Below are positions 7,323 through 13,730 of a DNA stretch of 18,044 bases, in pieces. The notes beneath the pieces are model-generated. The model had not been told where the DNA came from, did not search any database, and worked only from the letters and a program-made list of their open reading frames with translations. A program made the translations under genes and the position numbers. The stretch comes from an uncultured Pseudomonadota bacterium (GTDB lineage: Bacteria > Pseudomonadota > Gammaproteobacteria > Burkholderiales > SCOH01): assembly GCA_937863215.1 (NCBI GenBank), contig CALMFQ010000315.1, positions 1-18,044 on the forward strand, in the 5' to 3' direction. Position 1 is the first letter of the stretch, and every line of letters begins with the position of its first letter.

Positions 7323-7829
7323 ATGGCAATCCTGAACCTCCTGCATTTTCCCGATGAACGCCTGCATACGGTAGCCAAACCGGTCGATGATTTCGGGCCG
7401 GAATTGCAGCGTTTGATCGACGATATGGCCGAGACGATGTACGCGGCGCCTGGGGTCGGTCTGGCGGCAACCCAGGTGGATGTGCACAAGCAGCTGTTCA
7501 TTGCCGACGTCAGCGAAGACAACAGCAGGCTGCTGGTGTTTATCAACCCGAAGATCACCCGCCGTAGCGGCGAATGCGAGCTGGAAGAGGGCTGCCTGTC
7601 GGTTCCCGGTGTTTACGATAAGGTGGCCGGGCGAGCGAAGGAGGTGACCGTAGAGGCGCTGGATCGCAACGGCAAGCCGTTTACGCTCGATGCCGACGGG
7701 CTGCTGGGCCTGTGCCTGCAGCACGAGCTGGATCATCTGCTGGGCAAGGTGTTCGTCGAATACCTGTCGCGCCTGAAGCAGGAACGTATCGCCAAGAAAC
7801 TCAAGAAAAACCAGCGCAAATCCATGTGA
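7323..7829 (+). CDS. def: Peptide deformylase
   Basis: Removes the formyl group from the N-terminal methionine of nascent proteins in the cytoplasm, using a bound metal ion, usually Fe2+. The 168-residue protein has all three family motifs: GVGLAATQ (44-51), EGCLS (89-93) and QHELDHL (133-139). Metal ligands are C91, H134 and H138, with E135 as the catalytic base. Length is typical, with a lysine-rich C-terminal tail (KKLKKNQRKS). The ATG at 7323 begins MAILNLLHFPD, a standard deformylase start; the Shine-Dalgarno is weak. It is first in a two-gene unit with fmt, 92 bases downstream. Confidence 0.98.
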   Translation: MAILNLLHFPDERLHTVAKPVDDFGPELQRLIDDMAETMYAAPGVGLAATQVDVHKQLFIADVSEDNSRLLVFINPKITRRSGECELEEGCLSVPGVYDKVAGRAKEVTVEALDRNGKPFTLDADGLLGLCLQHELDHLLGKVFVEYLSRLKQERIAKKLKKNQRKSM

Positions 7830-7837
7830 GTTGTGCG

Positions 7838-7858
7838 TCGCGGCGCGGTCTGCCGCGA
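7838..7858 (+). other. Hairpin 1 between def and fmt
   Basis: TCGCGGC (7838-7844) and GCCGCGA (7852-7858) form a perfect 7-bp GC-rich stem with a 7-base loop, 8 bases after the def stop. It is followed by TTGTTGAATTGT, which is T-rich but not a continuous run. It may be a weak terminator or a processing site. Confidence 0.35.
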
Positions 7859-7872
7859 TTGTTGAATTGTGT

Positions 7873-7900
7873 CGATGGCCCGGTTGCAGCCGGGCCATTG
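7873..7900 (+). other. Hairpin 2 between def and fmt
   Basis: ATGGCCCGG (7875-7883) and CCGGGCCAT (7890-7898) form a perfect 9-bp stem with a 6-base loop, extendable to 11 pairs with a G-T wobble and a C-G pair. It ends about 21 bases before the fmt ATG and just upstream of its ribosome-binding site. No proper T-run follows. It probably shapes the intercistronic mRNA. Confidence 0.4.
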
Positions 7901-7921
7901 CCATTGTCTGGAGCGCAAGGA

Positions 7922-8842
7922 ATGAAACTGATTTTTGCCGGTACGCCGGAGTTCGCTGCCAGGGCGCTGGCAGCATTGATTGCCGCCGGGCATGAAATCG
8001 CGCTGGTATTGACGCAGCCTGACCGGCCTGCCGGGCGCGGCATGAAGCTGACACCCAGTGCGGTCAAACAATTGGCGCTGCAACATGGCCTGCCAGTGGC
8101 GCAGCCGCCGACGCTGAAAGACGCCGAGGCGCAACAGATGCTGCGTGCGATTGGCGCCGATCTGATGGTGGTGGCTGCCTACGGGTTGATTCTGCCGCAG
8201 GCGGTGCTGGATATTCCGCACCTCGGCTGCCTCAATATCCATGCCTCGCTGCTGCCACGCTGGCGCGGTGCGGCGCCAATCCAGCGCGCGATTCTGGCCG
8301 GCGATGCAGAAACCGGCATTACCATCATGCAGATGGATGCCGGTCTGGATACTGGTGCCATGCTGCTGAAACAGGTGGTACCGATTGTCGATAGCGACAA
8401 TGCCGGCAGCTTGCATGACAAACTGGCAGAGGCAGGCGGTGCGGCGATTGTCGATGCATTAGGGCAATTGCAGCAGGGTGGGCTGGTGGCGCAACAGCAG
8501 GACGACGCGCTGGCGAATTATGCGGCCAAGCTGACCAAGCAAGAGGCGCGGCTGGACTGGAGCAGGCCGGCTGCCGAGTTGGCGCGCGCGATCCGTGGTT
8601 ACAACCCGTTTCCCGGTGCGTTCGCTACATTGAACGGTGAGCCGCTGAAGCTGTGGTCGGCAAGCGTCGCCGATGGCAGGGGTCAACCGGGCGAAATACT
8701 GGCGGCTGACGCTGGCGGCGTGCTGATCGCGTGCGGCGCCGGTGCATTGCGGGTGACCGAGCTGCAACGCGCCGGCGGCAAGCGGCTGGCTGCGGCGCAG
8801 TTTCTTGCCGGCTGCCCGTTGAGTGTGGGGGCGATTCTCTAG
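7922..8842 (+). CDS. fmt: Methionyl-tRNA formyltransferase
   Basis: Transfers a formyl group from 10-formyltetrahydrofolate to methionyl-initiator tRNA in the cytoplasm, providing the substrate that Def later deformylates. The protein has 306 residues (E. coli about 315). It opens MKLIFAGTPEFAARALAAL. The catalytic residues N105 and H107 lie in LNIHASLLPRWRGAAPIQ, and D143 lies in MDAGLDTGAML. The C-terminal OB-like tRNA-binding domain occupies about 205-306 (ARLDWSRPAAELARAIRGYNPFPGAF). The ATG at 7922 has GGAG eight bases upstream and a second purine run (AAGGA) directly before it. Its TAG shares CTAG with the stop of the opposing glycosyltransferase gene, so the two genes overlap tail to tail. 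Confidence 0.98.
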   Translation: MKLIFAGTPEFAARALAALIAAGHEIALVLTQPDRPAGRGMKLTPSAVKQLALQHGLPVAQPPTLKDAEAQQMLRAIGADLMVVAAYGLILPQAVLDIPHLGCLNIHASLLPRWRGAAPIQRAILAGDAETGITIMQMDAGLDTGAMLLKQVVPIVDSDNAGSLHDKLAEAGGAAIVDALGQLQQGGLVAQQQDDALANYAAKLTKQEARLDWSRPAAELARAIRGYNPFPGAFATLNGEPLKLWSASVADGRGQPGEILAADAGGVLIACGAGALRVTELQRAGGKRLAAAQFLAGCPLSVGAIL

Positions 8843-9984
8843 CTTGGCATCGCCGGCAGTTGGAGCAGGCGACGATACAGCGCGTTCAGTTCTTGCGCCA
8901 TGCGGTCGAGTCGCAGCGGCTCGGCCAGCAGGCGGGCCGCCGCACCCATTTCCTGTGCCCGTGCCTGATTGCACAGCAGGCGCATCGCCTGCGCCAGGCC
9001 GGCAATATCCAGCGCATCGCGTACGAAGCCCTGGCGCCCGTCCTCGATCAGCTCGGCAGCACCGCACTTGGTACTGGTAATCACCGGCAGGCCGCAGCCC
9101 ATGGCCTCTACCGCCACATTCGGGAACGGGTCGTACAGTGTCGGCAGCAATAGCGCATCGGCCATGCCGTAATATGCTTTGACGTCTTGCTGTGCGCCGA
9201 CGAAATGCGCGCGCTGGCTCACTCCCAGCGCCCTTGCCTGCCGCTGGTAGCACGCCGCCTTCTTGTCGTGGCCGACAATCACCAGCTGTGCTTCCGGCGT
9301 CTTTGCCAGCGCCTGCAGTGCTTGTGCGACACCTTTGCGCTCGAATCCGGAGCCGACATACAGGAATACCGGCTGCTGCTCCTGCAGGCCCAATTGCTTG
9401 CGCAGCGGTTTGCGGTGTTGCTGGCGCAGGTGCGGGTGGAATGCTTCGGTATCGATGCCGTTGTAAATGATGCAGAACTTTTCGTCCGGCAGGCCAAAGT
9501 AGCGCTGGATTTCCGCCTTGACCATGCGCGAGTTGCAGATCACCGTTTTCAGGCGCGGGCTGGCAAACATGCGCGCCTCGGCGGCCTGCACGTAATGGTG
9601 ATAGGGGTTGGCCAGCAGCGACAGTCTGCCCAGTGGCGACAAGACGCGCCGCCGCTGCGCCAGCCATTCGCGGTGTACACCATCGCCGGCACGATAGACG
9701 TCGCAGCATGCCAGTCGTTCGTGTGACTGCACCAGATCGAAATGCAATCCCCGTTGCGCTTTGCAGACGGCGCCGGCAAAGCTGGCGTCGCGCCAGACGT
9801 TGCCGACATAGAATGGATCGATCTGCACCGCCTGCATGCCTTCGAGTTTTTCCCACTGGCGTGTCAGCAACGTGATCTGCGCACCATCTTCCGCCAGTGC
9901 CTGGATTGCGCGCGAGACAAAGCGTTCGGCGCCACCGGCTGCGTTGTATTTCTGCCGCACCAGCGCGATATGCAAGTGGCTCAT
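8839..9984 (-). CDS. GT4 glycosyltransferase, WaaG-like (probable LPS core)
   Basis: A cytoplasmic or membrane-associated GT-B glycosyltransferase of 381 residues, probably adding a hexose to the LPS inner core. It opens MSHLHIALVRQKYNAAGGAE, whose glycine-rich loop is typical of GT4 enzymes. The middle carries YNGIDTEAFHP (174-184) and GSGFERKG (211-218). The donor-binding motif near 284-295 is YDPFPNVAVEAM, with D285 where many GT4 enzymes have the first Glu of E-x7-E and E293 as the second. The sequence AGGAERFVSRAI and the overall layout suggest the WaaG/RfaG group, but sugar specificity cannot be read from sequence. Its ATG overlaps the TGA of the GT9 gene by ATGA, implying coupled translation. 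Confidence 0.88.
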   Translation of the reverse strand: MSHLHIALVRQKYNAAGGAERFVSRAIQALAEDGAQITLLTRQWEKLEGMQAVQIDPFYVGNVWRDASFAGAVCKAQRGLHFDLVQSHERLACCDVYRAGDGVHREWLAQRRRVLSPLGRLSLLANPYHHYVQAAEARMFASPRLKTVICNSRMVKAEIQRYFGLPDEKFCIIYNGIDTEAFHPHLRQQHRKPLRKQLGLQEQQPVFLYVGSGFERKGVAQALQALAKTPEAQLVIVGHDKKAACYQRQARALGVSQRAHFVGAQQDVKAYYGMADALLLPTLYDPFPNVAVEAMGCGLPVITSTKCGAAELIEDGRQGFVRDALDIAGLAQAMRLLCNQARAQEMGAAARLLAEPLRLDRMAQELNALYRRLLQLPAMPS

Positions 9985-11039
9985 GCCTGCAACTCCGCTA
10001 TTGCCTGCAGTACTTGCTGCACCGGAATCAGCTCCAGGCATTCGCTGCGTTTGCTGCCGCCACAGCCATCCTTGCCGCATGGGCGGCACGGATGATTGGA
10101 GGTGACGATGCGGTGCGGAACCTGCCACGGCCCCCATTCGATGTCGCCGGACGGGCCGAACAGCGCTACGGTAGGCGTCTGCATTGCCGCTGCGATGTGC
10201 ATCGGTACCGAATCCATGCCGATGAACAGGCTTGCCGCAGCGGTCAGCGCCGCCAGCTGCTGCAGATCCAGTTGCCCGCCGAGGTCGAGTGGCGCTTGTG
10301 GCACTGCAGCCTTGATGCGGTCGATCAGGTCGCGCTCGCGGGCATCCGGTGCACCGGTCAACACAACGGTATGGCCCTGTTGCTGCAAGTTGCGGATCAG
10401 CTCTGCCATGTGTTCTGCCGGCCAGCATTTGAACAGCCAGCGCGATGCCGGGTGGATCTGCACAAACCGTTTCGCGGCAATGCCGTGTTGCTGCAGCAGC
10501 TGGCGCACACTGTCGCGAGCCGCCACGCTTGGCTGCAGCACCAGTTTGCGTTGTTCCTGTGTCGGAAAAATACCGATGCGGCGTAGCGCGTCGAGATGGA
10601 TTTCTACCGTATGTCGGCGGTTGCCGCCAATGACCGGGTAAAGGTGGGTGAAACTCTTGCGCCAGAATTTTGGCTTGCCGCCGTAGGCTCCGCATACCGC
10701 CCATTTCACCCGTAGCAGCCGCGCCAGCCAGGCACCGCGGCTGCTATCGGTCAGGTGGATCAGCAAGTCGTATTGGCATTGCCGCAGCTGGCGGAACAGC
10801 GTCAGCTCGGCGCCCAGGCTCTTGCTGCTGCGCTGTGTCGTGTGCAACTGGCTCAGCGCCGGGTGGCCAGCCAGCATCGGCGCGGTGTCGGCGTATACCA
10901 GCGCATCGATTTCGGCGTGCGGCGCATGCTGTTTGAGCGTTGCCAGCAGTGGCGAGGTCAACAGCACGTCGCCGTGGTGGCGCAGCTTGACTACCAGTAC
11001 GCGGCGAATTCGGTCGAGCGGAATGTGATCGGGGGGCAT
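9981..11039 (-). CDS. GT9 glycosyltransferase, probable lipopolysaccharide heptosyltransferase III (WaaQ-like)
   Basis: Probably transfers heptose to the LPS inner core at the cytoplasmic face of the inner membrane. From the ATG at 11039 it is 352 residues. The N-terminal stretch RRVLVVKLRHHGDVLLTSPL contains the HGD of GT9 enzymes. FWRKSFTHLYPVIGGN, IHPASRWLFKCW, and GMDSVPMHIAAAMQTPTVALFGPSG follow the E. coli WaaQ pattern closely. A cysteine cluster (CRPCGKDGCGG plus one more Cys) lies near the C-terminus, as in several GT9 proteins. The frame continues to another ATG at 11078, which has no ribosome-binding site and would add 13 residues; 11039 fits the family better, although its GGCGG is about 13 bases away. 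It lies 58 bases after ptsI, same strand, and overlaps the GT4 gene by four bases. Confidence 0.88.
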   Translation of the reverse strand: MPPDHIPLDRIRRVLVVKLRHHGDVLLTSPLLATLKQHAPHAEIDALVYADTAPMLAGHPALSQLHTTQRSSKSLGAELTLFRQLRQCQYDLLIHLTDSSRGAWLARLLRVKWAVCGAYGGKPKFWRKSFTHLYPVIGGNRRHTVEIHLDALRRIGIFPTQEQRKLVLQPSVAARDSVRQLLQQHGIAAKRFVQIHPASRWLFKCWPAEHMAELIRNLQQQGHTVVLTGAPDARERDLIDRIKAAVPQAPLDLGGQLDLQQLAALTAAASLFIGMDSVPMHIAAAMQTPTVALFGPSGDIEWGPWQVPHRIVTSNHPCRPCGKDGCGGSKRSECLELIPVQQVLQAIAELQA

Positions 11040-11097
11040 CGGGGATTTAACCGCCTGCAACCGGCCATGCGGCGCCATGTCGGCGCTTGGGTGCGGA

Positions 11098-12828
11098 TTA
11101 CAGGCTGTTCAGTTGTTCCAGAAGATCGCGCATTTTCTCAGGATCTTCGCATTTCAGCATCTTGTTGATGATCGGCTGGATATCGACCAGATGCGTATGC
11201 AACACTTTCTGCTTCACGTTCAGCAGGTGTGCCGGGTGCATCGAGAACTTGCGCAGCCCCAAGCCCAGCAGCAGCCGGGTCAGCCGCGCATCGCCGGCCA
11301 TTTCGCCGCATACCGATACCGGTATGCCAACGCGGTCGGCCGCCTTGATGGTCTGGGTAATCAGGTGCAGTACCGCCGGATGGGTCGGATCGTACAGATG
11401 CGCCACCACATCGTCGGCGCGATCCACCGCCAGCGTGAACTGGATCAGATCATTGGTGCCGATCGAGACAAAATCCACCTGTTTGAGGAAGTTGCCGATC
11501 ATGATCGCCGCGGCCGGCGTTTCGATCATCGCGCCGATCTTGACGTGGCGATTGAACGGAATGCCTTCGTCGGCGAGGCTCTGCTTGGCCAGCTCGATAT
11601 GCATGCGCGCCTGCTGCAGCTCGTGCAGGCTCGACAGCATCGGGATCAGGATGTGCAGGTTGCCGTATTGCGAGGCACGCAGCAGTGCGCGCAGCTGCGT
11701 GCGGAACAGATTCGGTTCGGCCAGGCACAGGCGCACGCCGGTCAGGCCCAGTGCCGGGTTGGCGAAAGTGCTGTGATCCGACCATTTGGGCATCTTGTCG
11801 GCGCCGATATCGACGGTGCGGATGGTCACCGGCAGCGTACCCATCTGCTCCAGTACTTCCTTGTAGGCGAAGAACTGCTCCTGCTCGGTCGGCAGCGTTT
11901 CGCGCCCGAGGAACAGGAATTCGGAACGGAACAAGCCGATGCCGGTGGCGCCGTTGGCCTTTACCTGCGGCATGTCCAGCGGCAGTTCGATGTTGGCCTG
12001 CAGTTCGACCGCAACACCGTCGCGGGTGGTGGGAACTGCGCCCTTGAGCCCCTTGAGGCGGCGTTTTTCCTGCAGGAACGATTGCTGGCGGCGTTTGTAT
12101 TCGGCGAGGATTTTCTCGTCCGGATCGATGACGACGACACCCTGGATGCCATCGACGATGATCAGTTCGCCTTCTTCGATGATCTGGTGCGCGTTGTGCA
12201 GCGCCAGCACCGACGGGATGTCCAGGCTGCGCGCCAGGATCGCCGTGTGCGAGGTGGCGCCGCCAACGTCGGTAACGAACGCGGTGACCGCGGCATCCTT
12301 GAACAGCACCATGTCTGCCGGCGACAGTTCGTGTGCGACGACGATGGTATTTTCACTTGGTTCGGCCGGCAGTTGCGGCGTGCCGGGCTGGCCGGCGAGC
12401 GCCTTGAAAATGCGATCGACAACCTGCACCACATCGGCGCGCCGTTCGCGCAGATAGACTTCCTCGATTTCGTCGAATTGCGACAGCAGCACATCCAGCT
12501 GCTGTTTCAGCGCCCATTCGGCATTGCAGTGCTGCGCTTCGATCAACTGCCGCGGCTCGCGCGACAGTGTGGCGTCGTTGAGGATCATGATGTGCAGCGA
12601 CAGGAACGAGCCGAGTTCGGCCGGGGCGTTTTCCGGAATGCTGCCCCACAGCATTTCCAGCTCCTTGCGCGTCTTGCGCACCGCGGTGTCGAAGCGGGCG
12701 ATTTCCGCCTGAACCTGGTTGGCCGGAATCGCGTAATGGGCAATATCGACCTTGGTGTGTGACACCAGGTGCGCATGCCCGATTGCAATACCTCCCACCA
12801 CCCCGATTCCATGCAGGGTTATGCCCAT
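11098..12828 (-). CDS. ptsI: PTS enzyme I (phosphoenolpyruvate-protein phosphotransferase)
   Basis: Takes phosphate from phosphoenolpyruvate onto a histidine and passes it to HPr, in the cytoplasm. The 576-residue length is standard. The phosphorylated histidine is H194 in GGATSHTAILAR. The PEP-binding TIM barrel shows TGIGLFRSEFLF (near 295-306), GAMIETPAA (432-440) and GTNDLIQ (457-463). The active-site cysteine is C507 in PVSVCGEMAGD. The ATG at 12828 has a strong GAGGA Shine-Dalgarno about five bases upstream. It is third in the EIIA-ptsH-ptsI series, 104 bases after ptsH, with a hairpin in the gap. All key residues are present, so the phosphotransfer chain should be active. Confidence 0.98.
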   Translation of the reverse strand: MGITLHGIGVVGGIAIGHAHLVSHTKVDIAHYAIPANQVQAEIARFDTAVRKTRKELEMLWGSIPENAPAELGSFLSLHIMILNDATLSREPRQLIEAQHCNAEWALKQQLDVLLSQFDEIEEVYLRERRADVVQVVDRIFKALAGQPGTPQLPAEPSENTIVVAHELSPADMVLFKDAAVTAFVTDVGGATSHTAILARSLDIPSVLALHNAHQIIEEGELIIVDGIQGVVVIDPDEKILAEYKRRQQSFLQEKRRLKGLKGAVPTTRDGVAVELQANIELPLDMPQVKANGATGIGLFRSEFLFLGRETLPTEQEQFFAYKEVLEQMGTLPVTIRTVDIGADKMPKWSDHSTFANPALGLTGVRLCLAEPNLFRTQLRALLRASQYGNLHILIPMLSSLHELQQARMHIELAKQSLADEGIPFNRHVKIGAMIETPAAAIMIGNFLKQVDFVSIGTNDLIQFTLAVDRADDVVAHLYDPTHPAVLHLITQTIKAADRVGIPVSVCGEMAGDARLTRLLLGLGLRKFSMHPAHLLNVKQKVLHTHLVDIQPIINKMLKCEDPEKMRDLLEQLNSL

Positions 12829-12911
12829 ATCTTCCTCACACTGTCGTATGTCGTAACCGGTCGGTCATTGCCGGCTGGCTTGATTATTTACTGCTTGTTT
12901 ATTGTTTTCAT

Positions 12912-12928
12912 TGCGGCATTTTGCCGCA
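12912..12928 (-). other. Hairpin between ptsH and ptsI
   Basis: TGCGGCA (12912-12918) and TGCCGCA (12922-12928) form a perfect 7-bp stem with a 3-base loop, four bases after the ptsH stop. On the minus strand it is followed by an A-rich stretch (ATGAAAACAATAAACAAG), not a T-run, so it is not an ordinary intrinsic terminator. It may stabilise the 3' end of a processed EIIA-ptsH message and so set HPr above enzyme I. Confidence 0.4.
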
Positions 12929-12932
12929 TCGG

Positions 12933-13202
12933 CTATTCACCTTCACCGAACTTGTCGTTGATCAGGTTTACCAGTGCCGCCATTGCCTGTTCTTCGTCCG
13001 GGCCGTCGGTTTCCAGCTTGATCATCGAGCCCTTGCCTGCCGCCAGCTTCATCCCGCCCATCATGCCCTTTGCGTTGACGCGCCGGTCGTTGCGGCTGAT
13101 CCAGACCTCGGCACCGAACTGACACGCCGTCTGCGTCAGTTTCGACGAGGCGCGCGCATGCAGCCCGAGGCGGTTGATGATTTCTATTTCACGCTGCAGC
13201 AC
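12933..13202 (-). CDS. ptsH: Phosphocarrier protein HPr (with Gly at position 46)
   Basis: Carries phosphate from enzyme I to EIIA on a histidine. The GTG start at 13202 gives 89 residues and the classic opening LQREIEIINRLGLHARASSK, with the active histidine at H15. GGGGGA lies about six bases upstream of the GTG, a strong ribosome site. The C-terminus ALVNLINDKFGEGE is typical of betaproteobacterial HPr. At residue 46, where proteobacterial and Gram-positive HPr normally has the serine phosphorylated by HPr kinase (AKS-IMG), this protein reads AKGMMGGMKL, with glycine (codon GGC) at that position. Its start lies inside the end of the EIIA gene (14-base overlap), so the two are probably translated together. 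Confidence 0.96.
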   Translation of the reverse strand: MLQREIEIINRLGLHARASSKLTQTACQFGAEVWISRNDRRVNAKGMMGGMKLAAGKGSMIKLETDGPDEEQAMAALVNLINDKFGEGE

Positions 13203-13596
13203 CGTATTCCCCCGGTAAAACATAACGTACACCTTCCAGCCCGCCGGTGATTGCCTTGCTTACCACCACGTCCAGCGTCTGGCTGCGGTAGGTCAGCGCG
13301 CGCACCAGCATCGGCAGGCTGACGCCGGCAATCGATTCGACCTTGCCCGGGGTGACCAGCCGGCAGGCCACGTTGCTCGGTGTGCCGCCGAAGATATCGG
13401 TCAGTACCAGTACACCGCTGCCCTGATCGAGTTCGTTGACCAGAAACTGTGCGTGCTCCATGGTCGCCAGCGGGTCGTCGGAGCGACATACCGCCAGCGT
13501 GGCAATTGCCGGAATATCCGGCCCCATAATGTGCTTCGCGCACTCCAGCAGGCTGTCGCCCAGTGTGGCGTGCGTTACCAGTAGTATGCCAATCAT
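13189..13596 (-). CDS. PTS EIIA component, mannose family, stand-alone
   Basis: A 135-residue EIIA(Man)-type protein that accepts phosphate from HPr, in the cytoplasm. It opens MIGILLVTHATLGDSLLECA, with the phosphorylated histidine at H9, and contains the family motif TDIFGGTPSN. E. coli ManX carries a fused EIIB domain; none is present here. No EIIB, EIIC or EIID gene is near, so a transport role is not supported by this window, and a regulatory role as known for incomplete PTS in Neisseria and Ralstonia relatives is more likely. It overlaps ptsH by 14 bases. The ATG at 13596 has only a weak purine-rich site upstream. Confidence 0.93.
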   Translation of the reverse strand: MIGILLVTHATLGDSLLECAKHIMGPDIPAIATLAVCRSDDPLATMEHAQFLVNELDQGSGVLVLTDIFGGTPSNVACRLVTPGKVESIAGVSLPMLVRALTYRSQTLDVVVSKAITGGLEGVRYVLPGEYGAAA

Positions 13597-13665
13597 GATA
13601 TTTCCGCTTGAGAGCAGCCTCGGTTTTCCTGCAAAACAGTGGGTGTCTTGTTTTGTATCGTCCTG

Positions 13666-13682
13666 GTTCCGGTGTGCGGAAC
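13666..13682 (-). promoter_or_regulatory. Inverted repeat upstream of the EIIA-ptsH-ptsI genes
   Basis: GTTCCG (13666-13671) and CGGAAC (13677-13682) are a perfect 6-base inverted repeat around a 5-base centre (GTGTG), 70 bases before the EIIA start in a 134-base intergenic region. The spacing suits a dimeric regulator, or it could be a small hairpin. No convincing promoter with proper -35 and -10 was found beside it, although GATACA lies just downstream. Confidence 0.3.
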
Positions 13683-13730
13683 AACGCCAACATTGCCACA
13701 GGACAATGATTCTAGCTACTTAGGGATTAC

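Noticed and set aside
8459..9856. A 465-codon open frame on the minus strand spanning fmt and the GT4 gene in another frame
   Set aside because: It crosses the ends of two well-supported genes on opposite strands and its translation is low-complexity Arg/Ala/Gly-rich. It is a shadow frame.
9985..10704. Upstream extension of the GT4 frame beyond the ATG at 9984, which would give a 621-residue protein
   Set aside because: The extra 240 residues lie inside the GT9 gene in a different frame and read as Arg/Ala-rich noise; the ATGA overlap and family start support 9984.
11077..12762. A 561-codon open frame on the plus strand opposite ptsI
   Set aside because: It mirrors the ptsI codons, a common effect of GC-rich coding DNA; the translation (rich in R, Q, H, D repeats) resembles no protein family and it has no ribosome-binding site.
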